Shown: positions 8,236 through 17,098 of the stretch, piece by piece
Layout of the letters: each line of letters starts with the position of its first letter
Numbering within the stretch: position 1 is the first letter of the stretch
Source of the DNA: Desulfobacterales bacterium
GTDB taxonomy: Bacteria; Desulfobacterota; Desulfobacteria; Desulfobacterales; CAFBRK01
Reading direction: 5' to 3'
NCBI GenBank assembly: GCA_021737185.1
Contig: JAIPEL010000006.1
Location: forward strand, 1 to 64,000
Length of the DNA: 64,000 nucleotides
Translations under genes and position numbers: made by a program
Notes under the pieces: model-generated
Database searches by the model: none
What the model was told of the DNA's origin: nothing
The model's input: the letters and a program-made list of their open reading frames with translations, nothing else

Positions 8236-9081
8236 ATGAATTCTGGAACACTTTATCGTAGAGCAGCGTTTACGGACAACCCCAAGGGTGGTAATCCCGC
8301 CGGAGTTTGGGTTGGTGAGACCTTGCCATCTGTAGATGTTATGCAGCGAATTGCGGCTGAAGTCGGTTACTCCGAAACTGCCTTTGTGGCGCCGACTAGC
8401 GGACAGAACCGAACGATTCGTTACTACAGTCCTGAGATTGAGGTGCCGTTTTGTGGTCACGCTACTATTGCGACAGGTGTCGTGCTCGGCGAGACCGAAG
8501 GAGACGGTACTTATCGATTAACAACTGCTGTGGGGGAGGTCTCAATCACCGTTCATCCCCAAGGTGGGGTACGTGAAGCCTCGTTGACTTCAGTGGAGCC
8601 AAGGTACACAGGTGCTTCCGATGTGCTTGTCAACGAAGCGCTCTCCGCGCTTGGATGGCTATCCAGTGATGTCGATGGCTCAATTCCTCCGGCCAGAGCT
8701 TACGCCGGGGCATGGCACTTGGTATTGGCAATCAATGATCCGCATAGACTGGCCAAGTTAAATTATGATTTTGAGAGACTGAAGGCGCTTATGCTTCGAG
8801 AAGGACTTACTACGCTACAATTGGTGTGGCGAGAGAGTACGAAAGTCTTTCACTCTCGCAACCCATTTCCAGTAGGTGGGGTTGTGGAAGACCCAGCCAC
8901 GGGCGCGGCGGCAGCAGCGCTTGGGGGGTATCTCCGGGAAGCCGAACTCATTGCTGTGCCCTCCACCATTTTCATCCGTCAAGGGGAAGCGATGGGCCGT
9001 CCGAGTCGACTGACAATCGAAATACCTGCTACAGGAGGAATTGTGGTAAGGGGTACTGCGGTTCCGATTGAGGTAGAGTAA
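8236..9081 (+). CDS. PhzF family isomerase/epimerase
   Basis: YRRAAFTDNPKGGNPAGVW, VGYSETAFV, RYYSPEIEVPFCGHAT and EDPATGAAAAALGGYL motifs of PhzF. Confidence 0.9.
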   Translation: MNSGTLYRRAAFTDNPKGGNPAGVWVGETLPSVDVMQRIAAEVGYSETAFVAPTSGQNRTIRYYSPEIEVPFCGHATIATGVVLGETEGDGTYRLTTAVGEVSITVHPQGGVREASLTSVEPRYTGASDVLVNEALSALGWLSSDVDGSIPPARAYAGAWHLVLAINDPHRLAKLNYDFERLKALMLREGLTTLQLVWRESTKVFHSRNPFPVGGVVEDPATGAAAAALGGYLREAELIAVPSTIFIRQGEAMGRPSRLTIEIPATGGIVVRGTAVPIEVE

Positions 9082-9151
9082 TGTCGAAGGAAGGTTGTGC
9101 TATCGAGTGCGGCTTCAATCCATAACAACCGCCCCACAAAGCGCTTAAGTC

Positions 9152-9299
9152 AGAAAAAGTCCGAATTTCCCCTCCCCTGGTGGGAGGGGACTAAGGGGAG
9201 GGGGTATAAAAGGCTGGAATCCTGTTTTATCCACCCTCACCCCGACCCTCTCCCATCAAAGGAGAGGGGGCCTTTTCGGCTTTTCACGATTTCATCAAG
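9152..9299. repeat. Degenerate inverted MITE-like element
   Basis: Ends AAAAAGTCCGAATTTCCC and GGCTTTTCACGATTTCATCAAG resemble the terminal repeats of the elements at 14.2-17.3 kb; interior carries CCCTCTCCCATCAAAGGAGAGGG. Confidence 0.45.
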
Positions 9300-9316
9300 C
9301 TTGACTCTTCTTCCTA

Positions 9317-9470
9317 TCGCAGCACAAAGCCTTCCTTCAGCGGATCGTCCGGGTCGATGAGAAACTCGTGGCGGCCGGTAATTTTGGCAGTGCCTTCCAC
9401 CTGCGGAATCACGGCGTCGTATGGGCCAAAGCGGGTCGTTTTCAGCACCCGGCCGGTGAAGCGGGTGCAA
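9317..9470 (-). pseudogene. 3' fragment of a proline racemase/hydroxyproline dehydratase family gene
   Basis: Near-identical to the 3' end of the gene at 14386-15423; similarity stops abruptly at about 9470. Confidence 0.8.
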
Positions 9471-9506
9471 ATCTTCTATATGATCCAGATATTTTGCATG
9501 CCATTG

Positions 9507-9926
9507 TTATGCGATCTCGCTTTGGTGGAGAACAATGTCTTTGCCGGGAGCAACAGCTCGATATAATTCGTTTAATTTCTCCAGGCTTGGCGTTGATGTT
9601 CCCCGCTCATATCGGGCATAGGCATTGCGCGACCTAACGCCCAATCTCGCTGCGGCTTCGGAAAGGGAAAGGCCACTCCTTTCACGCTGCCTTCGTAGAA
9701 ACAGGCTGATCAGGCAGCTTGGTTCGTTTGAGCTCACCTCGAAATCCCCATGTTTGCCTTGGTGGACGGTAACTGAAAAACCAGGGCGGTTGACCAAGCT
9801 CTCTAACATATCTTGAACCATAGCAAAGGCCTCCTTCCGCGTATGGCCTTGTGTCATAGCATCAAGAAGCGGAATTTCAGCAAGCCAGAACTTCCCGTCT
9901 TTGTATACTTTTCCGTAAAAACGCAT
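9507..9926 (-). CDS. hicB: HicB family antitoxin with XRE-type HTH C-terminus
   Basis: MRFYGKVYKDGKFWLAEIPLLDAMTQGHTRKEAFAMVQDMLE plus a C-terminal HTH (RERSGLSLSEAAARLGVRSRNAYARYERG). Confidence 0.85.
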   Translation of the reverse strand: MRFYGKVYKDGKFWLAEIPLLDAMTQGHTRKEAFAMVQDMLESLVNRPGFSVTVHQGKHGDFEVSSNEPSCLISLFLRRQRERSGLSLSEAAARLGVRSRNAYARYERGTSTPSLEKLNELYRAVAPGKDIVLHQSEIA

Positions 9927-9927
9927 A

Positions 9928-10104
9928 TTATATGTTCCTCCTATCCCGCCTGAGAATTGCTTTGGCAAGTTTTTCATTTATTTCGTTATGGCGAGGTATC
10001 GGTTCCTCACGTTCACCGTCGGTCCAGATATCATGGCTCTTGCCATGGCGAAGAAACGTCCAACCGATCCTGCGGAGCGCATTTTCTAAGTCACGTTTCT
10101 TCAT
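9928..10104 (-). CDS. hicA: HicA family mRNA interferase toxin
   Basis: 58 aa translated by hand: MKKRDLENALRRIGWTFLRHGKSHDIWTDGEREEPIPRHNEINEKLAKAILRRDRRNI*. Carries the HicA G-S-H-DIW and IPRHxEI pattern. Absent from the supplied ORF track because of its length. Confidence 0.85.
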   Translation of the reverse strand: MKKRDLENALRRIGWTFLRHGKSHDIWTDGEREEPIPRHNEINEKLAKAILRRDRRNI

Positions 10105-10110
10105 GACCTA

Positions 10111-10139
10111 ATTGTACACATATGTGTGTACGTGGTCAA
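10111..10139 (-). promoter_or_regulatory. hicAB promoter with operator-like inverted repeat
   Basis: Minus strand TTGACC-N17-TACAAT, with GTACACA-TATG-TGTGTAC (10114-10131) mostly in the spacer and reaching 3 nt into the -10 hexamer. Confidence 0.65.
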
Positions 10140-10161
10140 GGGTGCTGTAATCTATCCACAT

Positions 10162-10257
10162 AACAAGCTCATGGCGCCTATCGACAAGGCCAAGGCCGCC
10201 AAGGAAATGCAGGAGGAGCGGGACAGGGAAGCGGCAGAGAAGATGCCGGCCAAGTGA
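10162..10257 (+). pseudogene. 3' fragment duplicate of the lipoprotein gene at 2408-2641
   Basis: 96 bp matching 2546-2641 with 2 mismatches, including the stop codon. Confidence 0.85.
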
Positions 10258-10334
10258 GGAATACCAATTGGCGCAAATCCCTTGATCACCCCCTTGAGAG
10301 GTGGTGGGAAACATGGCGCCGGCGCAAAGAGTAC

Positions 10335-10490
10335 ATGACCATTTTCATCAATGGAAAACAGAAACGAGTCAAGCGACCACCGACGATTGACGGTCTGGAT
10401 GTGGACGAGTTTATTCGAAGGAACGCAGATCCCGTCTGGCTGCATCAAAATGAGATGTGGGAGTATATGGTCGATGAAGATGAATCCTGA
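10335..10490 (+). CDS. Small hypothetical protein
   Basis: MTIFINGKQKRVKRPPTIDGLDVDEFIRRNADPVWLHQNEMWEYMVDEDES, protein-like composition. Confidence 0.45.
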   Translation: MTIFINGKQKRVKRPPTIDGLDVDEFIRRNADPVWLHQNEMWEYMVDEDES

Positions 10491-10539
10491 GCTCCCAACG
10501 CTAATCAAACATGGTAGGTATGCCAAAGCGTTTGCTGCC

Positions 10540-11598
10540 TCAGGGGGTGCAGTTCAGGCACAGCGCCGCAAGATCCCGGAACACGCGAATCCGGTAGGTG
10601 CTCTGCCCGCAGCTGCCGCAGACCATCGGATCGATCTTCCGGACGATGGGATTGTATAGAAACGGCAGGGTCTTTCGCCTTTTTCCCACCTCGAAGCGGA
10701 CGAGCAGCTTCACCGCCGGGGTGCGGATCAGCATCCCGCAGCAGGGCCGCAGCTGCACCCGGATGCCGTATTTCTTGTAGAGGTCCTTTTTCTTGCGGGC
10801 CATCTCTTCGGGCAGCAGGGCGATTTTCTCCTTCCGGTCGCGGATGAGTTTTTCAGAGAGACCCGCCCGGTTCAAGCCGGCCTCCATTTCCTTTGAAAGC
10901 GCCGCGTAATAGGCTTCGAGGCTTTCCACATCCCGCCTCAACCTTTTGTTCATGCGGGCTTCAAACGGGCGGATCGCCTCGGCCACCAGGCCGGCCGCCC
11001 GTTTTTCTGCCCAGGCGCGGAGACGGTCGACCTGGGCAGAGCCCCAGGGGAAACGGGCTCCGGGCATATAGAATTCCTTGTCCAGGGCCGGGAGCATCTC
11101 TTCGACCCCGTCTATTTCCGCCCCGCTTTCCAGGTTGACGGCGGCGCTGACGAGCCCTTCTCTTTGTTCGTCGCTCTGGATGAGGTAGGAAAAAGTCAGG
11201 TGCAGGTATTCGGACTGAACCTGCGCATTGCTTTCTACCGCAACCAGCGCGCCTTCAATGTCGAACGTTTCACGGATCAGCCGCGTAAACCCGCCGCTTT
11301 TCAAATAATTGAAGTGCAGACGGCATCTGATCAGGGGCGGTTCGGCGCCTGCCTCGTGAAGCATCTTTTCCAGGATCTGCGATCCGTAGGTAACGGCGAC
11401 AGCCTGCGCACTATTTTGGTCGGGCTCGAAATCCGGGGCTGCCGAAAGGCGGACCATCTCCGGGACCTTTAGCCTGCCTGCCATGGATTCCGGAAGCAGG
11501 GCCTGGACGCCTCCGGCTTCTTCCTCGAAGACGGCGCCGCCGACTCGAAGAAACCGCTTCAGGAAACCTTCGATGAGCGGGTCTGCGTTAAAGCTCAT
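10540..11598 (-). CDS. Hypothetical protein with C-terminal zinc-binding module, partner of SNF2 helicase
   Basis: 352 aa; C-terminal LRPCCGM...CGSCGQSTYRIRVFRDLAALCLNC; overlaps the helicase gene end by 11 bp. Confidence 0.7.
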   Translation of the reverse strand: MSFNADPLIEGFLKRFLRVGGAVFEEEAGGVQALLPESMAGRLKVPEMVRLSAAPDFEPDQNSAQAVAVTYGSQILEKMLHEAGAEPPLIRCRLHFNYLKSGGFTRLIRETFDIEGALVAVESNAQVQSEYLHLTFSYLIQSDEQREGLVSAAVNLESGAEIDGVEEMLPALDKEFYMPGARFPWGSAQVDRLRAWAEKRAAGLVAEAIRPFEARMNKRLRRDVESLEAYYAALSKEMEAGLNRAGLSEKLIRDRKEKIALLPEEMARKKKDLYKKYGIRVQLRPCCGMLIRTPAVKLLVRFEVGKRRKTLPFLYNPIVRKIDPMVCGSCGQSTYRIRVFRDLAALCLNCTP

Positions 11599-13945
11599 AG
11601 GTTTCTCCGAAGAGCTTTTCGTCCAGTTCCCGGGTTTTCAGATACCCGTTCTTGCTGCGGACCAGTTGGGCCGCCAGACGCCCGAATCCCTTCCTGCGCT
11701 CCTTTGCATCGGCCGACTGCACCCAGATGTCGTACACCATCTCGGAAAATTCCAGTTCTCCGCGGATGCGGCCGAGAATCATGTCGATCTCCCCGATTAC
11801 CAGCTCGAACATGTTGATTTTCTTGTCCAGGATGTCGAGTATGTACTCTTCTGCGCTGCCGACGGCACAGAGATTGTGCACGACCACTTCTTTTTCCTGC
11901 CCGATGCGGTGGATGCGGCCGATGCGCTGTTCGATTTTCATCGGGTTCCACGGCAGGTCGTAGTTGATCATCTGGTGGCAGAACTGCAGATTGCGGCCTT
12001 CTCCGCCGATTTCGGTGGTGAGCAGAACGTTTTTTTCTGCCTTGAATTCAAGGATCTGCCGGTTTTTTTCCGCATTGTCCATCGCGCCGTGAAAGAGGCA
12101 GTGGTTGATGTTCTGCCAGGTGAAAAAATCAGACAGATGCTGCAGGGTGGCGATGTATTTGACAAAAACGATCGTCTTGCCCGGCATGGATCGAATCAGG
12201 CCCTGGAGCATTTCGTTTTTTCGGGTGTCGGCCATGCTGCGCGTCAGGTTCACGATGGCCCGGGCCTGACGGTGGCTGGCGTCGGAAAGATCGGGAGAAA
12301 GAAGCATTTTTTCGACGGTTTTGGCCACGGCCGGCGGAGAAGAGCCCGCCGTCGCCAGGAGATTTTTGAGAATCAGTTTCCGGCGAATGCCCGAATCGGC
12401 GTTGATTTGTTGCACCAGCTGCGTTACCCGGTCGTAAAGCTCCTGTTCATGAGGGCTGGGTTGCACCTGCGTCGTATAGGCAAACCGGGGCGGAAGGTTG
12501 ATGCGGGCCACCGCCCGGGTGTTTCGAATCATCACCCGGCCGAGAAGCTCCTTGAGACGGGCGCGATTTTGCGGGTCCGTCGGATCGCCCCGGGTCATGA
12601 ATTCGTTTCGAAATTCGGTGGCGGTTTTCAGCTGGCCCGGCTTGAGGAGCGTGATCAGGTTGTAGAGCTCGATCAGGTTGTTTTCCACCGGAGTGGCGCT
12701 GAGCAGGAGCAAAAACCGTTTTTTTAGGGCGTTGACGAGTTTCCAGTTGAGGGTGGAACGGTTTTTCAGGTGGTGGGCCTCGTCGACAACGACCAGGTCG
12801 TATTCGCGTTTGGTCACCGTGTCGAAATGCTTTTTGGACTTGGCGATGTTGATCGATGCCAACAAAAACGGCGATGTCCAGAATCCGTTTTTACCGGTTC
12901 GAAAATCGGGATCGTCGGTGGAGGGAAAAGTAAGGCCGAACTTGCTTTGCAGCTCGTCTTTCCACTGGCTGACCAAAGGGGTCGGGGTAAGAATCAGCGC
13001 GCTTTTGATCATGCCCCGCTGGACGTATTCCTTGAGGACGATCCCGGCCTCGACGGTTTTGCCCAGCCCCACCTCGTCTGCCAGGAGCGCACGGCCCCGA
13101 AAATCCTTGAGCACTTTTCGCGCCGTCTCCTCCTGATACGGAAGGGACCGGACATTTTTTAAAAAGGGGAGGCAGATCAGCTGGTCGTAGGATTCCCGGA
13201 AGCGGATCTGCTGGGCTTCCAAGGCCAGGGCATAGGCATCCGGGTCCTTGAAACTCCCGTCGGAAAGCACTGCGGCAAAAGCGTCCGCATCGATGAAAAC
13301 GGAAACCGGAACATCGGCGATAGGCGCGGGCTTGTTTCGGTCAAGATCGCCTGCAGCCGGTCGGGCCCCAGTCGCCTTTGAAGCTGCCGGCTTGGCAGGC
13401 GCAGCTTCCGAAGGCGGCGGGGCGTTGGAAATCCTGCCCATTTGCAGCGCTTCGGCGGCGATGGCGGCGTTTTCGATGACCGCAGCGCAATGTTCCTGCA
13501 CGGCGACCAGCGATTTTCTCAGCGCGGCAGTCCCCTTTTTCCGCCGTCCGGCGATTGCGCGAAGCGTTTCGTTTGCGATACCGAGCGCTTCCTGCCGTTG
13601 GCCCTGGAAAATAAGCCCCCAGCAAAGATTCGCCACGAATTCTTCGGTAAGGTTGCCGGTCCGGTAAAGCTGCCGGCATGCTTTGGTTTCCAGGTCGCGT
13701 CTGCCGGCCTTGCGGGCGATTCGCCCCTGGATCTTGAGCACATCCGGATCGTTGGGGGCGCTGCGGCGCGCTTTTTCGATCTTGCCAAGGGCTTTTTCGT
13801 ACTCCATGCCGTCTTCGAACCACATGGCTTCGTGGAGGAAAAAGTCGGCTTTCTCCCTTCGCTGAACCGCTGTGAACGCTTTTTTCCGCTCTTTTTTCTT
13901 GGCTTTTACCCGGGCCTTTCGCCGGGCGTGTTTGTCTTTGGCCAT
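11588..13945 (-). CDS. SNF2/Rad54-family helicase with N-terminal TPR-like region
   Basis: DEVGLGKTVEAG (Walker A), VVVDEAHHLKN (DEAH), RIGRIHRIGQ (motif VI); start MAKDKHARRKARVKAKKKERKK. Confidence 0.9.
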   Translation of the reverse strand: MAKDKHARRKARVKAKKKERKKAFTAVQRREKADFFLHEAMWFEDGMEYEKALGKIEKARRSAPNDPDVLKIQGRIARKAGRRDLETKACRQLYRTGNLTEEFVANLCWGLIFQGQRQEALGIANETLRAIAGRRKKGTAALRKSLVAVQEHCAAVIENAAIAAEALQMGRISNAPPPSEAAPAKPAASKATGARPAAGDLDRNKPAPIADVPVSVFIDADAFAAVLSDGSFKDPDAYALALEAQQIRFRESYDQLICLPFLKNVRSLPYQEETARKVLKDFRGRALLADEVGLGKTVEAGIVLKEYVQRGMIKSALILTPTPLVSQWKDELQSKFGLTFPSTDDPDFRTGKNGFWTSPFLLASINIAKSKKHFDTVTKREYDLVVVDEAHHLKNRSTLNWKLVNALKKRFLLLLSATPVENNLIELYNLITLLKPGQLKTATEFRNEFMTRGDPTDPQNRARLKELLGRVMIRNTRAVARINLPPRFAYTTQVQPSPHEQELYDRVTQLVQQINADSGIRRKLILKNLLATAGSSPPAVAKTVEKMLLSPDLSDASHRQARAIVNLTRSMADTRKNEMLQGLIRSMPGKTIVFVKYIATLQHLSDFFTWQNINHCLFHGAMDNAEKNRQILEFKAEKNVLLTTEIGGEGRNLQFCHQMINYDLPWNPMKIEQRIGRIHRIGQEKEVVVHNLCAVGSAEEYILDILDKKINMFELVIGEIDMILGRIRGELEFSEMVYDIWVQSADAKERRKGFGRLAAQLVRSKNGYLKTRELDEKLFGETYEL

Positions 13946-14039
13946 GATCGATTGTGTTTCGGCACGGCCGAAGGCCGGCCGGGGTTGTCGTCGCAATCTC
14001 AATTCCGTACTTATGGTTCTATGTCCAATGCCTCCTAAA

Positions 14040-14163
14040 ATGTCAAGAAGACCGGCTGGAGAATGCACTGAAGAAATCTGCCGACCTGTACGCGGAGCTG
14101 TACGGTCAGGATGAGGAGCTTGAACAACTCACAGAGTCTGCGATGGATGGATGGCCCGAATGA
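14040..14163 (+). pseudogene. C-terminal fragment of a small antitoxin-like protein
   Basis: ...CQEDRLENALKKSADLYAELYGQDEELEQLTESAMDGWPE*; followed by a short truncated ORF. Confidence 0.4.
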
Positions 14164-14232
14164 AAGCGCTCCTTGAGGACAGTCTTTGCCTTGGATGTTG
14201 GCATCTAAATCTGGAATTTTAAACCTGGAAAC

Positions 14233-14369
14233 TTGATTAAATCGTAAAAAGTGCCCGAAGCGTCATTCCGGGCTTGACCCGGAATCTATAACTTATCGAA
14301 ATCACTGGATTCCCGCTTTCGCGGGAATGACGGAAAAAGGAAAATTCGGACTTATTACGAAAGCATCAA
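14233..14369. repeat. MITE-like element M1
   Basis: Terminal inverted repeats TTGATTAAATCGTAAAAAGTGCC / GGACTTATTACGAAAGCATCAA; internal ATTCCCGCTTTCGCGGGAAT (14309-14328). Confidence 0.75.
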
Positions 14370-14385
14370 GCTTGATTCTCCTTTC

Positions 14386-15423
14386 CTATCGCAGCACGAA
14401 CCCTTCCTTTAGCGGATCGTCCGGGTCGATGAGAAACTCGTGCCGCCCGGTGATTTTGGCAGTGCCTTCCACCTGCGGAATCACGGCGTCGTATGGGCCG
14501 AAGCGGGTCGTTTCCAGCACGCGGCCGGTGAAACGGGTGCCGAGGATGCTCTCGACGACGATCGGCTCGTCTGTTCCGATGTCGTCTGCGGCGTGGTGGA
14601 TCGCCAGCCGGGCGCTGACCCCGGTGCCGGTGGGACAGCGGTCCACCTCGCCTTCGGCAAAGATGCACACGTTGCGGCTGTGGGCGTCCGGCGTCTTCGG
14701 CGGGCCGACGAAAATGGTCCCGTAAAGAAAGGAAAGGTCGGGCTCGAAGGGGTGCTCGATTTTCCGGGCGGCCATGACGGCTCTTTTGACGGCCATTCCC
14801 TTTTGGACGAGAGCGGCAAAATCCGAAGGCTCCGTGGTCAGTCCGATGCTCTCGGCGGAAACAAAGGCATAAAAGGCTCCTCCGAAGGCGATGTCGTAAT
14901 GCACCGCACCGATTCCCGGCACCTCGACGGTTTCGTTCTTCGCCAGGACGAACGATGGCACGTTTTGAAAATAGACGCTTTTGACCCGGCCGCCTTCCAC
15001 CCGCGCGTGGGCAATGACCCGGCCGGCCGGCGCATCGATGGTCAACGTGGTGACCGGCTCGACGGCGGCAACCGCCCCGGTTTCGACAACGGCCGTGGCG
15101 ATGCCGATGATGCCGTGGCCGCACATGGTGCTGTACCCCTCGTTGTGCAAAAACAGGACGCCGAAGTCCGCCCCTGCGGTGGTCGGCGGGGTGACGATGC
15201 ACCCGTACATGTCCGCATGACCCCTGGGCTCCCACATCAGGGCGGTGCGCAGATGATCGAGGCGGTCTTTCATGTACCGGCGCTTTTCCAGGATCGTCTC
15301 CCCGGGCAGGTCGGGCAGCCCGCCGGTGATCACCCGGAACGGCTCGCCCTCGGTGTGAAGGTCCAGGGTGGTGATGCGGGCCCAGTCGGCGGGCGGCGAC
15401 CAGGTTTTCAGTTTATCGAGCAT
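14386..15423 (-). CDS. Proline racemase family protein; active-site pattern suggests trans-3-hydroxy-L-proline dehydratase
   Basis: MCGHG first active-site Cys; second site reads DRCPTGTG where racemases have SPCGTG (Cys to Thr). Confidence 0.85.
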   Translation of the reverse strand: MLDKLKTWSPPADWARITTLDLHTEGEPFRVITGGLPDLPGETILEKRRYMKDRLDHLRTALMWEPRGHADMYGCIVTPPTTAGADFGVLFLHNEGYSTMCGHGIIGIATAVVETGAVAAVEPVTTLTIDAPAGRVIAHARVEGGRVKSVYFQNVPSFVLAKNETVEVPGIGAVHYDIAFGGAFYAFVSAESIGLTTEPSDFAALVQKGMAVKRAVMAARKIEHPFEPDLSFLYGTIFVGPPKTPDAHSRNVCIFAEGEVDRCPTGTGVSARLAIHHAADDIGTDEPIVVESILGTRFTGRVLETTRFGPYDAVIPQVEGTAKITGRHEFLIDPDDPLKEGFVLR

Positions 15424-15523
15424 GAGCCGTTATCCTTCCTGTGTGAAATAGTGGATTGGTCAATTGGGAAACACCCGGACCGACGTCCCCTGAAATTTCT
15501 TCACCATTTGACGAATCAACAAG

Positions 15524-15682
15524 TTGATGAAATCGTAAAAAGTACCCGAAACCTTCGTCGGGCTTTATTCAATTTTCATAAGTATTAGAAAACACTGGAT
15601 TCCCGCTGCAGTTTATCCCGGACTTGATCCGGGGCGGGAATGACGGAAAAAAGAATATTCGGACTTTTTACGAAACCATCAA
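15524..15682. repeat. MITE-like element M2
   Basis: TTGATGAAATCGTAAAAAGTACC ... GGACTTTTTACGAAACCATCAA terminal inverted repeats. Confidence 0.75.
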
Positions 15683-15694
15683 CCAGTAAGCCAA

Positions 15695-16948
15695 TCAACC
15701 AAACCGATCCAGTCGATACGGCGCCGGATCGACATGAGGCGGCTGTCCGGTAAGCAGCTCGGCCGCCAGCCGGCCGGTGGCCGGCGCCATGGAAATGCCG
15801 AGCATGTTGTGACCGGCGGCCAGCACGACGTTTTTGGCGCCGGGAAGCCGGTCGATGATCGGCACCCCGTCGAGGGTCATCGGCCGCCACCCGCACCATT
15901 GCTCCTCCACCCGGCCCAATTTTCGAAGCCGAAGATATCTCCCGGCGGCTGAAAACAGGGCGGCGATGCGAATCGGGTCGATCCGGTCGTCATAGCCGGC
16001 AAACTCCATCATGCCGCCCAGCCGAAAACCGCTCTTCCAGGGTGTGGCCACAGACCGGGTCTCTTCGAAAAAGCAGGGATGCTCGGGTGCCCCTTCTGTC
16101 CCCGACAAGGTGACCGAGTACCCCTTGCCCGGCTGGATGGGGATCCGGCGCCCGATGGCAGCGCAATGCAGCGGCGCCCAGGCGCCGCCGGCCACGACAA
16201 AGGCATCTGCCCGCACCTCCCCCCGGGAGGTGTTTGCCGCCTTCGCGCGCCCGCGTTCGGTACGAAAAGAATGCCAGGCAGTGTTTTCCAGAATCGAAAC
16301 ACCTTGCCGGGCCAGCACCCGCCGAAGCTCGGCCATGAGAGCATCGGGCCTCAGGTGTGCGGCGTTTTCGTCCATCCACGCCCCGACAACGCCCGGCGCG
16401 GCGGCCGGCTCGATCTCCCGCACCGTTCTTGCATCCAGGGGAACGCACCCCGGACCGAAGCGCTGCGTTTCCATCTCCACGGCGGCGTGGCGGGCAAAGG
16501 CCGCAGCATTGCGAAACAGGTGGATCGCTCCCTTTCGCTGCCAATCGCAGCCGATGTTCTCCGTTTGGATCAAGGCGTCGTAGGCTTCCACCGCCGTTCC
16601 GATCAAAGCGGCGACGGCCAGGGCGGACCGGCGCCGGCTTTTTTCGGTGCACCCGGCGGCAAAGCGACCCAGCCAGGAAAAAAGTGCGGGGTCGAAGCGG
16701 GGGCGGATGGCAAACGGTGCGTCCTTTTTCAGCATCCAGCGAAGGCCCAGGGCCAGGTTGTCGACAGTGTTGAGGGTCAGCACGTGGCTGGGCAGGATGA
16801 TGCCGCAGTTTCCCCAGGAGCTTCCTTGGCCGAAGCCGTTCCTTTCTACGATCGTGACCCGCCAGCCCGCCTGTGTCAGATGGTAGGCGGTCATCGCACC
16901 GATAACGCCGCCGCCGATCACGACGGCATGGAGGGAAAGGCGGTTCAA
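15695..16948 (-). CDS. FAD-dependent oxidoreductase, D-amino acid dehydrogenase (DadA)-like; start uncertain
   Basis: VVIGGGVIGAMTAYHLTQAGWRVTIVER dinucleotide-binding motif; C-terminal VLAAGHNMLGISMAPATGRLAAELL. Confidence 0.85.
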   Translation of the reverse strand: MNRLSLHAVVIGGGVIGAMTAYHLTQAGWRVTIVERNGFGQGSSWGNCGIILPSHVLTLNTVDNLALGLRWMLKKDAPFAIRPRFDPALFSWLGRFAAGCTEKSRRRSALAVAALIGTAVEAYDALIQTENIGCDWQRKGAIHLFRNAAAFARHAAVEMETQRFGPGCVPLDARTVREIEPAAAPGVVGAWMDENAAHLRPDALMAELRRVLARQGVSILENTAWHSFRTERGRAKAANTSRGEVRADAFVVAGGAWAPLHCAAIGRRIPIQPGKGYSVTLSGTEGAPEHPCFFEETRSVATPWKSGFRLGGMMEFAGYDDRIDPIRIAALFSAAGRYLRLRKLGRVEEQWCGWRPMTLDGVPIIDRLPGAKNVVLAAGHNMLGISMAPATGRLAAELLTGQPPHVDPAPYRLDRFG

Positions 16949-17098
16949 GGGAGGACCTTTTTTACGATCGACACTTCTGATGCGGGGACCGGGGTGCAGT
17001 AGACAAGCCCGAAATTCGAAACAAATCCGAAATTCAAAAGACCCAATGACAGAAACAAAACGTCGTCTGGTTTTTCCATCTCTTCCGCCACTCAACTA

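Noticed and set aside
9237-9470. 77-aa minus ORF overlapping the racemase fragment
   Set aside because: Out of frame with the homologous gene; the in-frame reading is the 3' end of the racemase-family gene.
1-10300. Prophage or integrative element
   Set aside because: No integrase, terminase, capsid or tail genes; only transposase/RAYT remnants and a TA module.
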